A DNA stretch of 19,527 nucleotides. Origin: JBJEFI01 sp051873875 (GTDB taxonomy: Bacteria > Bacillota > Bacilli > Bacillales > Bacillaceae_G). This document shows positions 13,942 through 19,527 of this stretch, one piece after another (position 1 is the stretch's first letter; every line of letters starts with the position of its first letter). Location of the stretch: the NCBI GenBank assembly GCA_051873875.1, contig JBJEFI010000019.1, positions 1 to 19,527 on the forward strand, written 5' to 3'. The notes beneath the pieces are model-generated. The model saw only the letters and a program-made list of their open reading frames with translations, was not told the DNA's origin and did not search any database. Made by a program: the position numbers and the translations under genes.

Positions 13942-13978
13942 AAATAATGTAATACTTCCCTCATACCTTACATTATTT
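13942..13978. repeat. Spaced inverted repeat AAATAATGTAA / TTACATTATTT
   Basis: Two perfect 11-base arms (13942-13952, 13968-13978) are separated by 15 bases. They lie just after the ppiB terminator and 30 bases before the small ORF. With no U-tract on either side it does not look like a terminator. It may be a two-site operator or an RNA stem in the ribT leader. Confidence 0.5.
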
Positions 13979-13979
13979 A

Positions 13980-14009
13980 TAAAAAAAGAAGCCTGAAAAT
14001 CAGACTTCT
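13980..14009 (-). terminator. Terminator of ppiB
   Basis: On the minus strand AGAAGTCTGA (14009-14000) pairs with TCAGGCTTCT (13996-13987), using one U-G pair, and runs into seven T. The ppiB stop codon overlaps the first bases of the stem. Confidence 0.88.
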
Positions 14010-14445
14010 ACTCTTCGTCCCAAACCTTTACTTCTTCCATGATTTCACCTTGACGCATTTTTAATACTGTGTCCATTCCTTTTGTCACTTGACCAAAAAC
14101 AGTATGCACGCCATTTAAATGTGGTTGTGGCTCATGTACGATAAAGAATTGTGATGAACCTGTATCTTTCCCTGCATGTGCCATTGATAGAGAACCCGCA
14201 ACATGTTTATGTGGGTTTCCAGCAGTTTCACATTTGATTGTTTGACCTGAACCGCCATAACCAGTTCCTTGTGGGCAACCACCTTGTGATACAAATCCAG
14301 GAATAACACGATGGAATTTTAATCCGTTATAAAAACCTTCGTTCGCTAATTTTTCAAAGTTTGCAACCGTATTTGGTGCTTCATTTGGGAAAAATTCAAT
14401 TTCAATAACTTCTCCGTTGTTCATTTTGATTGAACCTTTTTTCAT
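14008..14445 (-). CDS. ppiB: Peptidyl-prolyl cis-trans isomerase, cyclophilin PpiB
   Basis: Cytoplasmic cyclophilin that speeds cis-trans isomerisation of X-Pro bonds. 145 aa, the usual bacterial size (B. subtilis PpiB 143). The catalytic block FHRVIPGF has R46; SQFFI at 98-102 and HLNGVHTVFG at 109-118 complete the active site. H109 stands where eukaryotic cyclophilins have Trp, as in other bacterial forms. GGAGG lies 8-9 bases before the ATG. It has its own strong sigma-A promoter just after the lysA stop and its own terminator, so it is mainly a single-gene transcript, though lysA has no terminator of its own. Confidence 0.96.
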   Translation of the reverse strand: MKKGSIKMNNGEVIEIEFFPNEAPNTVANFEKLANEGFYNGLKFHRVIPGFVSQGGCPQGTGYGGSGQTIKCETAGNPHKHVAGSLSMAHAGKDTGSSQFFIVHEPQPHLNGVHTVFGQVTKGMDTVLKMRQGEIMEEVKVWDEE

Positions 14446-14480
14446 TTTATGTATCCTCCAATCGAAACAATATCCTTATC

Positions 14481-14509
14481 ATTATAGTCGTTTGAAGGAA
14501 GAGTTGCAA
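14481..14509 (-). promoter_or_regulatory. Sigma-A promoter of ppiB
   Basis: On the minus strand TTGCAA (14509-14504), 17 bases, then a perfect TATAAT (14486-14481). It lies between the lysA stop and the ppiB ribosome site and is the best vegetative promoter in the window. Confidence 0.75.
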
Positions 14510-14511
14510 TG

Positions 14512-15840
14512 TTATACTTTTTCAGGGATAATTTCTTTCGTGTATACGTACTCATTTCGAACTAAATCCTCATATGTTTCCCGCTTTACAACCAATGTAT
14601 CTATCCCATCTTCTACAAATACAACAGCTGGTTTTAGTAAACGATTATAGTTACTTGCCATTGAATACCCATATGCCCCTGTACAAAATACCGCTAACAA
14701 ATCATTTGGGATAGGCTTTGGAAGTTGTAAATCCCAAATAAGCATATCTCCTGATTCACAACATTTTCCCGCAATAGATACTTTTTCTTTTATTTGTTCG
14801 TTCATGCGATTAGCAAGGCACGCTTCATACTTTGCCTCGTACAAAGCTGGACGAATGTTATCAGCCATTCCACCATCAATTGCTACATAATCCCTTACAT
14901 GTGGGATATGCTTTTGAGAACCGATAGTATAAAGGGTATGACCTGCATCTCCAACTAAAATACGACCAGGTTCAAACCATAAAGTAGGAACGTCTATCCC
15001 CTTTTCTTGACAAGCTATATAAAGTGCCTGAACAATTTCTTGAATATAATAGGACACTGGCTTTGGCTTATCTAATGATGTATATTGAATGCCAAACCCA
15101 CCACCAACATTTAACACCTCTGCAACATAACCAAACTCTCTATTCCATTTACTAAGGTGATTAATTAATACGTTAACAGCCATTAAAAAACCTGATGTTT
15201 CAAAAATTTGCGAGCCAATGTGACAATGTAAACCTTTCACATGTATGAAAGGCAATGATAACGCTTGTACTACTGCTTTCTTTGCAGCTCCACTTTGAAG
15301 ATCAAATCCAAACTTAGAATCCTCTTGTCCAGTTAAAATATAATCATGAGTATGGGCTTCTACTCCTGGTGTTACTCGTAATAAAATATCCGTATGTTGT
15401 TCTCTCAGTTTTACTTGTTCGGCTAGTATATTTAATTCATAAAAATTATCGACAATAAAACATCCAATCTTATTATCTAATGCATATTGAATTTCTTCGA
15501 TACTTTTATTATTTCCATGAAAATGAATTTTTTCTACTGAAATACCAGCCTTTAATGCTGTATATAATTCCCCACCAGAAACTACATCTACATGTAATCC
15601 TTCTTCCTTCACAATGTTTAATATCCCTATCATTGAACACGCTTTCGATGCATAGGCAACCTTGCCGTTTGGCTGATACATCGCTAGCGCATCCTTGAAC
15701 TCTCTCATTCGCTCTCGGATTAAATTAACATTATACACATATAAAGGTGTTCCATATTTTTGTTGTAGGGTACACGCATCTACCTTATTTATTTCTAAAT
15801 GCCCAACTTCATTTACCGTTAATCCCCTTGGTAAAAACAA
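14512..15840 (-). CDS. lysA: Diaminopimelate decarboxylase LysA
   Basis: PLP enzyme for the last step of lysine synthesis, meso-diaminopimelate to L-lysine plus CO2. 442 aa from TTG 15840, chosen because AAAGGGGGA is about 7 bases ahead and the N-terminus then matches Bacillus LysA. The open frame to 15924 adds 28 residues without a ribosome site and overlaps spoVAEA. The PLP lysine is K66 in AYASKA. H207 is in HCHIGSQI, the glycine loop GGGFGI is at 246-251, EPGR at 290-293, and the active-site CESGD at 361-365. The stop of spoVAEA is 76 bases upstream with no terminator, so lysA may be read from the spoVA operon as well as elsewhere. No lysine riboswitch is visible. Confidence 0.95.
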   Translation of the reverse strand: MFLPRGLTVNEVGHLEINKVDACTLQQKYGTPLYVYNVNLIRERMREFKDALAMYQPNGKVAYASKACSMIGILNIVKEEGLHVDVVSGGELYTALKAGISVEKIHFHGNNKSIEEIQYALDNKIGCFIVDNFYELNILAEQVKLREQHTDILLRVTPGVEAHTHDYILTGQEDSKFGFDLQSGAAKKAVVQALSLPFIHVKGLHCHIGSQIFETSGFLMAVNVLINHLSKWNREFGYVAEVLNVGGGFGIQYTSLDKPKPVSYYIQEIVQALYIACQEKGIDVPTLWFEPGRILVGDAGHTLYTIGSQKHIPHVRDYVAIDGGMADNIRPALYEAKYEACLANRMNEQIKEKVSIAGKCCESGDMLIWDLQLPKPIPNDLLAVFCTGAYGYSMASNYNRLLKPAVVFVEDGIDTLVVKRETYEDLVRNEYVYTKEIIPEKV

Positions 15841-15916
15841 CTCTCTTCCCCCTTTATTGCTTTTTTCTAAATATTCTAACACGTTTCTTTTTATACGACA
15901 ACGGCATATTACCCCT

Positions 15917-16504
15917 TTATTCATCTTTCTCTTGTGTATAAGGGACTAACAGACCATTTCGTTCCAATATTATTTGTATGGCTTGTTTTGTAATTGGTGA
16001 ACCCTTTTTTATATCATCGGCGCCACCCATTTTTCCAATATCTCCAATTCCAATAATAATTGGCACATTTAGCTCATCTAAACAATAAACGGTATCCCCA
16101 CTAATTCTTCCACGTTCATGATCCGGTATTCCCCATTTATCTACACCAAACTCTGTTAAATTCCCTTCGTTATCAATACAAAAATCTACCTTTGTCCATT
16201 CACTTCCTCTTGTTTTTGATGCCACTGCTAAAATACCTAAAACATCAATATGCTTATGATTAACCACATACTTCAACGCTTTTTCTCCTGTCCCTTCACC
16301 TAAAAAACCACTATCATCAAACATAATAAAAACAGGATCATAGGGTGTTTGAAGAACGAGTTCTACGAGTTTACGCCCATTTAAAATTGTTGGATTTGCT
16401 TGTGAACGAGAAATGCATCTTCCACCATAAAAGGACGCTACATGTTCAATGGTTTTTTTCGCATACTCGTCACCATCAGTAATGATAATGACTTTCTTCT
16501 TCAT
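15917..16504 (-). CDS. spoVAEA: Stage V sporulation protein AEA (SpoVAEa)
   Basis: A 195-residue mostly soluble protein of the SpoVA complex, needed with the membrane subunits for dipicolinic acid uptake into the forespore and release at germination. It has no membrane segment. The N-terminus KKKVIIITDGDEYAKKTIE and the core IMFDDSGFLGEGTGEKAL, GIGDIGKMGGADD and KGSPITKQA are typical. AAAGGAT precedes the ATG by 11 bases, a long spacing. It is 9 bases after spoVAEB. In B. subtilis the next gene is spoVAF; here the next gene is lysA. Confidence 0.93.
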   Translation of the reverse strand: MKKKVIIITDGDEYAKKTIEHVASFYGGRCISRSQANPTILNGRKLVELVLQTPYDPVFIMFDDSGFLGEGTGEKALKYVVNHKHIDVLGILAVASKTRGSEWTKVDFCIDNEGNLTEFGVDKWGIPDHERGRISGDTVYCLDELNVPIIIGIGDIGKMGGADDIKKGSPITKQAIQIILERNGLLVPYTQEKDE

Positions 16505-16513
16505 AAATTATTC

Positions 16514-16864
16514 TTATCCTTTCGGCTTAAAGATAAGAGCGGCGAAGAATGAAAAGACGATAGCGGCCGATATACCCGCACTAGTTAACGAAAAAATCCC
16601 CATTCCAATTCCGATAAAGCCATGTTGTTCTGCTTCTTTCATTGCTCCATGTAACAATGAATGACCAAAGCTAGTGATTGGGACTGTCGCTCCGGCACCC
16701 GCAAACTCAATTAATTTATCATATAAACCAAACCCATCTAATATCGCGCCACTTACGACAAAAATTGCCGTAACATGAGCAGGGGTTAATTTTGCAACAT
16801 CAAATAAAAGTTGACCAATTACACAAATAAGACCACCAACAATAAATGCGTATATATATTCCAT
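16514..16864 (-). CDS. spoVAEB: Stage V sporulation protein AEB (SpoVAEb)
   Basis: A 116-residue integral membrane protein of the SpoVA channel. It resembles SpoVAC (both share GGxICVIGQ near the N-terminus and a GFGLYDKLIEFAGAGATVPITSFG or equivalent core), so the two are likely paralogous membrane subunits. About three or four hydrophobic segments are seen at 4-20, 30-48, 55-75 and 85-112, and it ends in KPKG. The ATG at 16864 comes 11 bases after the spoVAD stop, within the spoVA operon. Confidence 0.94.
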   Translation of the reverse strand: MEYIYAFIVGGLICVIGQLLFDVAKLTPAHVTAIFVVSGAILDGFGLYDKLIEFAGAGATVPITSFGHSLLHGAMKEAEQHGFIGIGMGIFSLTSAGISAAIVFSFFAALIFKPKG

Positions 16865-16875
16865 TGCTTTATCAC

Positions 16876-17883
16876 CTATACCCTTTCAAAAACAACACCA
16901 TGAGCAATTGTCGGAATTGTTTCCTTTTGTTGAGTCATCGTTGGACTTAATAAAGCACCTGTTGCTACAACAAGTACACGTTTCATCTTTTTTTGTTTTA
17001 ATTGTTCCATAATGTATCCATATGTAACGACTGCTGAACAAGCGCAACCACTACCTCCAGCAAACACATCTTCTTCGCCCTCTTTGTAAATAAGCAATCC
17101 ACAATCGTTGTATACATTCGAAACATCGTATCCTACCTCAGCTAATAAATCCTTGCATATTGGCATTCCTACACTAGATAAATCCCCTGTAACAATTAAA
17201 TCATAGTCCTTTGGTGTTCGTTGTAAATCTTTAAAATGTTGTTTAATTGTATCAAAGGCTGCTGGTGCCATTGCTGAACCCATATCAAATGGATCATCCA
17301 TTCCATAATCCATTACCTTCCCAATCGTAGCAGAAGAAATTCGAATATCTGTTTGTTCCTTCCCTACTAAGATAGCCCCTGCCCCTGTCACCGTAAAGGT
17401 AGCCGTACCTGGCCTTTGTCCTCCATACTCGGTTGGATAACGAAATTGTCTTTCGGCTGTGGCATTATGGCTACTCGTTGCTGCAATGGCTCGTCTGGCG
17501 TATCCCCCATCTACTAATGCACAGGCTGTTGCCAATGTTTCCATTGACGTAGAGCACGCTCCAAACATACATAAAAAAGGAATTGCATGTTCTCTTGCAA
17601 CATAATTAGCCGTTACATTTTGATTTAATAAATCACCAGCAAGCAATAAATCAATGTCTTTATCCTTTAAGTTCTTTTTCTCTAAGCAATGGGCAATTGC
17701 TAGTTTCATTAATTGTCTTTCTGCTAATTCCCAATTCTTTTCTCCACAATATAATTCATCAAATACTGTATCAAAATAGGGCTTAAGCGGACCCTTTCCT
17801 TCTTTCGGTCCTACGCATGTACCTGTTGCTTGTACGTATAATTGACCACTAAATTCCCACGTTTGCTTTCCATGTAACTTCAC
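16876..17883 (-). CDS. spoVAD: Stage V sporulation protein AD (SpoVAD)
   Basis: Thiolase-fold protein that binds dipicolinic acid and is required for its import into the forespore. 335 aa from GTG 17883. This start is preferred because AGAGGTG is 6 bases ahead and the N-terminus MKLHGKQTW matches B. subtilis; GTG 17892 lies within that ribosome site. The conserved core LLLAGDLLNQNVTANYVAR is followed by FGACSTSMET, whose Cys (about 110) aligns with the thiolase catalytic Cys. GGSGCACSAVVTYG near 277-290 and the ending HGVVFERV are also typical. The C-terminus is a few residues shorter than in B. subtilis. No membrane segment; it is anchored through the complex. Confidence 0.95.
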   Translation of the reverse strand: MKLHGKQTWEFSGQLYVQATGTCVGPKEGKGPLKPYFDTVFDELYCGEKNWELAERQLMKLAIAHCLEKKNLKDKDIDLLLAGDLLNQNVTANYVAREHAIPFLCMFGACSTSMETLATACALVDGGYARRAIAATSSHNATAERQFRYPTEYGGQRPGTATFTVTGAGAILVGKEQTDIRISSATIGKVMDYGMDDPFDMGSAMAPAAFDTIKQHFKDLQRTPKDYDLIVTGDLSSVGMPICKDLLAEVGYDVSNVYNDCGLLIYKEGEEDVFAGGSGCACSAVVTYGYIMEQLKQKKMKRVLVVATGALLSPTMTQQKETIPTIAHGVVFERV

Positions 17884-17896
17884 TTTTGTCACCTCT

Positions 17897-18352
17897 CTAC
17901 ATAAACCACATTTTAAATAAATATCGAATAATACCTACAACATAAGCGGCTACTACTCCAAATACGATAACATTCCCTGCTAATTTAAACATATTCGTTG
18001 CTAGCCCCAACACGATTCCTTCACTACGATGTTCAATTGCCGCACTTGCCATTGTATTGGCAAATCCAGTCACAGGAATAGCCGTTCCTGCCCCTGCAAA
18101 TTGCCCAAACTTATCGTATATACCAAATCCAGTCAGTAAAACTGCAATTAAAATTAAAGTAGCTACCGTTGGATTGCCTACGTCTTCTTTTGTAAAATCA
18201 AAAAAGGCGATATAAAAATTTTCAATTCCTTGCCCAATTACACAAATTCCACCACCAACAACAAATGCTTTTAAACAATTTAAGAAATAATTTGTAGGTG
18301 GGTAATATGTTTTTACATTATCCGTATAATTATCTTTTAACTTTTTTTTCAT
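17897..18352 (-). CDS. spoVAC: Stage V sporulation protein AC (SpoVAC)
   Basis: A 151-residue inner-membrane protein of the SpoVA complex. B. subtilis SpoVAC has been described as a mechanosensitive channel for dipicolinic acid release. A basic cytosolic head (1-25) is followed by four or so membrane segments; the shared SpoVAC/AEB motifs are FVVGGGICVIGQ near 31-42 and GFGIYDKFGQFAGAGTAIPVTGF near 75-97. The tail reads GNVIVFGVVAAYVVG. AGAGGGAT precedes the ATG. It is 13 bases from the spoVAD start and 18 from the spoVAB stop, all in one operon. Confidence 0.95.
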   Translation of the reverse strand: MKKKLKDNYTDNVKTYYPPTNYFLNCLKAFVVGGGICVIGQGIENFYIAFFDFTKEDVGNPTVATLILIAVLLTGFGIYDKFGQFAGAGTAIPVTGFANTMASAAIEHRSEGIVLGLATNMFKLAGNVIVFGVVAAYVVGIIRYLFKMWFM

Positions 18353-18370
18353 GTGTATCTATCCCTCTTT

Positions 18371-18796
18371 CTATGGTTGTACAAAATAAATCCAATGAAA
18401 TAGTGAACCAAATACTTTTCCAAATACCAATGCCATTAAAAGCAATAACAACTTCTGTTCAACTCCTACTCTTCTTACTAAAATAGGCCATACATTTAAT
18501 ATTTCTGTTAATGCAGCTGCTAACATTCCGATAAATATGCCACTAAGCAGACCAATAAAGGCAATAACGGCATTTGGAAAGGAAAACGAAATACCTCTTA
18601 AGCTTAAATAACAACCTACAATTGCTCCCGAAATGGTCGCAAATTCAATCTTTGAAAAATGTCGATTGGTTTTCAATAATTGCATTAATCGTGGAATAAC
18701 TCCTAAGACTGCTAAAAAAGCAACAAATCCACTACCTACTGCTAATCCTCCCGCAAAGCTTACAAATATAACTAAGAAACTATGTATCATCCCCAT
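18371..18796 (-). CDS. spoVAB: Stage V sporulation protein AB (SpoVAB)
   Basis: A 141-residue membrane protein, same size as B. subtilis SpoVAB, of the sporulation-specific dipicolinic acid transport operon. Four or five hydrophobic segments are visible. Conserved stretches are AGGLAVGSGFVAFLAVLGVIPRL near 15-37, GIFIGMLAAALTEILNVWPIL near 86-106, and LVFGKVFGSLFHWIYFVQP at the end. The ATG at 18796 overlaps spoVAA by 17 bases; a second ATG at 18790 is equally possible and slightly better spaced from AGGA. Overlap means coupled translation. Its precise role within the complex is not known. Confidence 0.93.
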   Translation of the reverse strand: MGMIHSFLVIFVSFAGGLAVGSGFVAFLAVLGVIPRLMQLLKTNRHFSKIEFATISGAIVGCYLSLRGISFSFPNAVIAFIGLLSGIFIGMLAAALTEILNVWPILVRRVGVEQKLLLLLMALVFGKVFGSLFHWIYFVQP

Positions 18797-19397
18797 TTTT
18801 CCTACTATCTTTGCTTTCGTAATGAATTAAATAATTATCAATCGATCGCTGATATTGGTGCATTTCTAGTTCTAATGGACTTGGTTCTTCATTAATTCGA
18901 TTTTTAAAAACATGATTAAAAAATAAAATCATCCCAAGCCCAAGTCCAATGGAATAGGGAACTTGAAATAGTAGCGGTTGCTTCACTTTTTGACCTGTTA
19001 GTATATAGTAAAGTTTTTCTTGAACAGGCCCCATCGATACATCTTCATGAAAATACATAATTGCTAAAGCAGAACCTGTAAATAACAACATCCAGACAAG
19101 TATAAAGAAAAAGACATTTACACCTTTTTTTTCATACTGAATTTCTATAATTGTTTCAGAAGCACCTATTACAGAAATTTCTATATCTTCTTTTACTTTT
19201 TTTATCGCTTTAATTACTTGTACAACGTCTAAAATAACGTGTGACTTGTCTCTGGATGAAAGTTGGTATAATATAATTTCCTCTATCTGTCGTTTATTTT
19301 TTTCATCTACAATTAGATGTGCAATATCTTTTACATATACATCACTATTGGGAGGTAATTGTATGCGCTCATACATGCTAATATACGCAATAGACAT
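18780..19397 (-). CDS. spoVAA: Stage V sporulation protein AA (SpoVAA)
   Basis: First gene of the spoVA operon, 205 aa. A soluble N-terminal domain (1-95) precedes two membrane segments at about 96-115 and 147-163, joined by a loop with the family motif YFHEDVSMGPVQEKLY. The conserved end FNHVFKNRINEEPSPLELEM follows. AAGGAG lies about 8 bases before the ATG. In B. subtilis the operon is transcribed by sigma-G in the forespore; the 75 bases upstream contain weak GATA and CAAATAA boxes but no clear sigma-G match. It lies 90 bases after the likely sigF end, as in B. subtilis. Confidence 0.94.
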   Translation of the reverse strand: MSIAYISMYERIQLPPNSDVYVKDIAHLIVDEKNKRQIEEIILYQLSSRDKSHVILDVVQVIKAIKKVKEDIEISVIGASETIIEIQYEKKGVNVFFFILVWMLLFTGSALAIMYFHEDVSMGPVQEKLYYILTGQKVKQPLLFQVPYSIGLGLGMILFFNHVFKNRINEEPSPLELEMHQYQRSIDNYLIHYESKDSRKNGDDT

Positions 19398-19472
19398 CTC
19401 TATTCTCCTTCCTTTTCCATTCCGAAAACTTATTTGTAGTATTTGATATTTATATCCATAAAATACAAAGAA
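19398..19472 (-). promoter_or_regulatory. spoVA promoter region, boxes not certain
   Basis: This is the only space between the upstream terminator and spoVAA, so a promoter is expected here. On the minus strand GGATA (around 19455) and CAAATAA (around 19434) resemble sigma-G -35 and -10 boxes, but with about 16 bases between them and mismatches in both. No stronger pair was found. Confidence 0.3.
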
Positions 19473-19507
19473 AAAGAACGAATTGATTATTCATCAATTC
19501 GTTCTTT
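19473..19507 (-). terminator. Terminator of the upstream (spoIIA) operon
   Basis: A perfect 15-bp stem, AAAGAACGAATTGAT on the minus strand (19507-19493) with its complement at 19487-19473, around GAATA. The tail is TTCTTTGTATTTT. The stop codon of the upstream gene is in the loop and stem edge. Confidence 0.88.
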
Positions 19508-19527
19508 CATTTGATGTAAAATTCTTT
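19487..19527 (-). CDS. sigF: C-terminal end of probable sporulation sigma factor SigF (partial)
   Basis: Only the last 12 complete codons are in the window: RILHQMKERIDE then TAA at 19489-19487. This resembles the end of B. subtilis SigF (KKILKQIK...), and sigF (spoIIAC) directly precedes spoVAA in B. subtilis. SigF is the first forespore-specific sigma factor. The call rests on synteny plus a short, partial match; the gene body lies outside the window. Confidence 0.6.
   Translation of the reverse strand, partial: RILHQMKERIDE

Noticed and set aside
13776..14007. Possible FMN riboswitch upstream of ribT.
   Set aside because: The conserved RFN element sequences (AGGG-type boxes and GAAATTCC-like core) are not present.
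15841..15924. N-terminal 28-residue extension of LysA in the longest open frame.
   Set aside because: It overlaps the spoVAEA stop, has no ribosome site and is not part of LysA in Bacillus. TTG 15840 has a strong ribosome site.
1..19527. CRISPR arrays, tRNA or rRNA genes, insertion sequences, phage genes or toxin-antitoxin modules.
   Set aside because: None was seen on either strand. No repeated spacers, no transposase or integrase motifs and no abrupt change in base composition. The window is conserved core genome.

Overview
The window looks like AT-rich chromosomal DNA from an endospore-forming member of the Bacillaceae. It resembles Bacillus sensu lato and especially the B. cereus side of that group. 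Evidence: the gene order res / rluB / spmBA / dacB / scpBA / ypuF / ribT / ppiB / lysA / spoVA / sigF follows B. subtilis, ribosome binding sites are strong GGGGGA/AGGAGG types, TTG and GTG starts are common, and there is a YjcZ-type mini-protein and a long superoxide dismutase beside dacB. Species cannot be fixed from sequence reading alone. Nearly everything is on the minus strand, so transcription runs from high to low coordinates. Only a YjcZ-like gene and ypuF are on the plus strand.

From right to left: (a) 19527-19473 holds the last codons of what is probably sigF, with a terminator whose stem contains the stop codon. (b) 19397-15917 is the spoVA operon (AA, AB, AC, AD, AEB, AEA), whose products form the channel that moves dipicolinic acid into the forespore and out during germination. 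spoVAF, which lies between spoVAEA and lysA in B. subtilis, is absent. (c) lysA makes lysine from diaminopimelate and follows directly. ppiB (cyclophilin) has a clear sigma-A promoter. (d) 14007-13776 is an intergenic stretch with a terminator, a spaced inverted repeat, a 21-codon ORF with a strong ribosome site, and a 27-bp RNA stem in front of ribT. The riboflavin genes that precede ribT in B. subtilis are not here.

(e) ypuF (DUF309) is inverted relative to its B. subtilis orientation and converges on ribT. Beside it is a 32-residue YjcZ-like gene with a textbook sigma-K promoter. (f) scpA-scpB encode the kleisin and winged-helix partners of SMC condensin. (g) A 125-residue protein of unknown family sits where B. 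subtilis has ypuI and carries its own promoter and a 17-bp palindrome. (h) An Fe/Mn superoxide dismutase with an 85-90 residue helical N-terminal extension, then dacB-spmA-spmB (spore cortex and core dehydration), with sigma-E-like promoter candidates ahead of sod and dacB.

(i) rluB (23S rRNA pseudouridine synthase), then resA-resB-resC (cytochrome c maturation) and resD-resE (the two-component system for low oxygen and nitric oxide). Hairpins with U-rich tails separate spmB/rluB, rluB/resA, resC/resD and the end of resE, so the cluster is probably several transcripts. Several computer-style longest ORFs start too early. Starts given here were moved to the codon with a proper ribosome site where that was clear (resB, resA, rluB, spmA, dacB, sod, the unknown gene, lysA, spoVAD). 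The region is mostly conserved core genome. The least explained parts are the ppiB-ribT spacer, the unknown gene at 10692-11069, and the loss of spoVAF.
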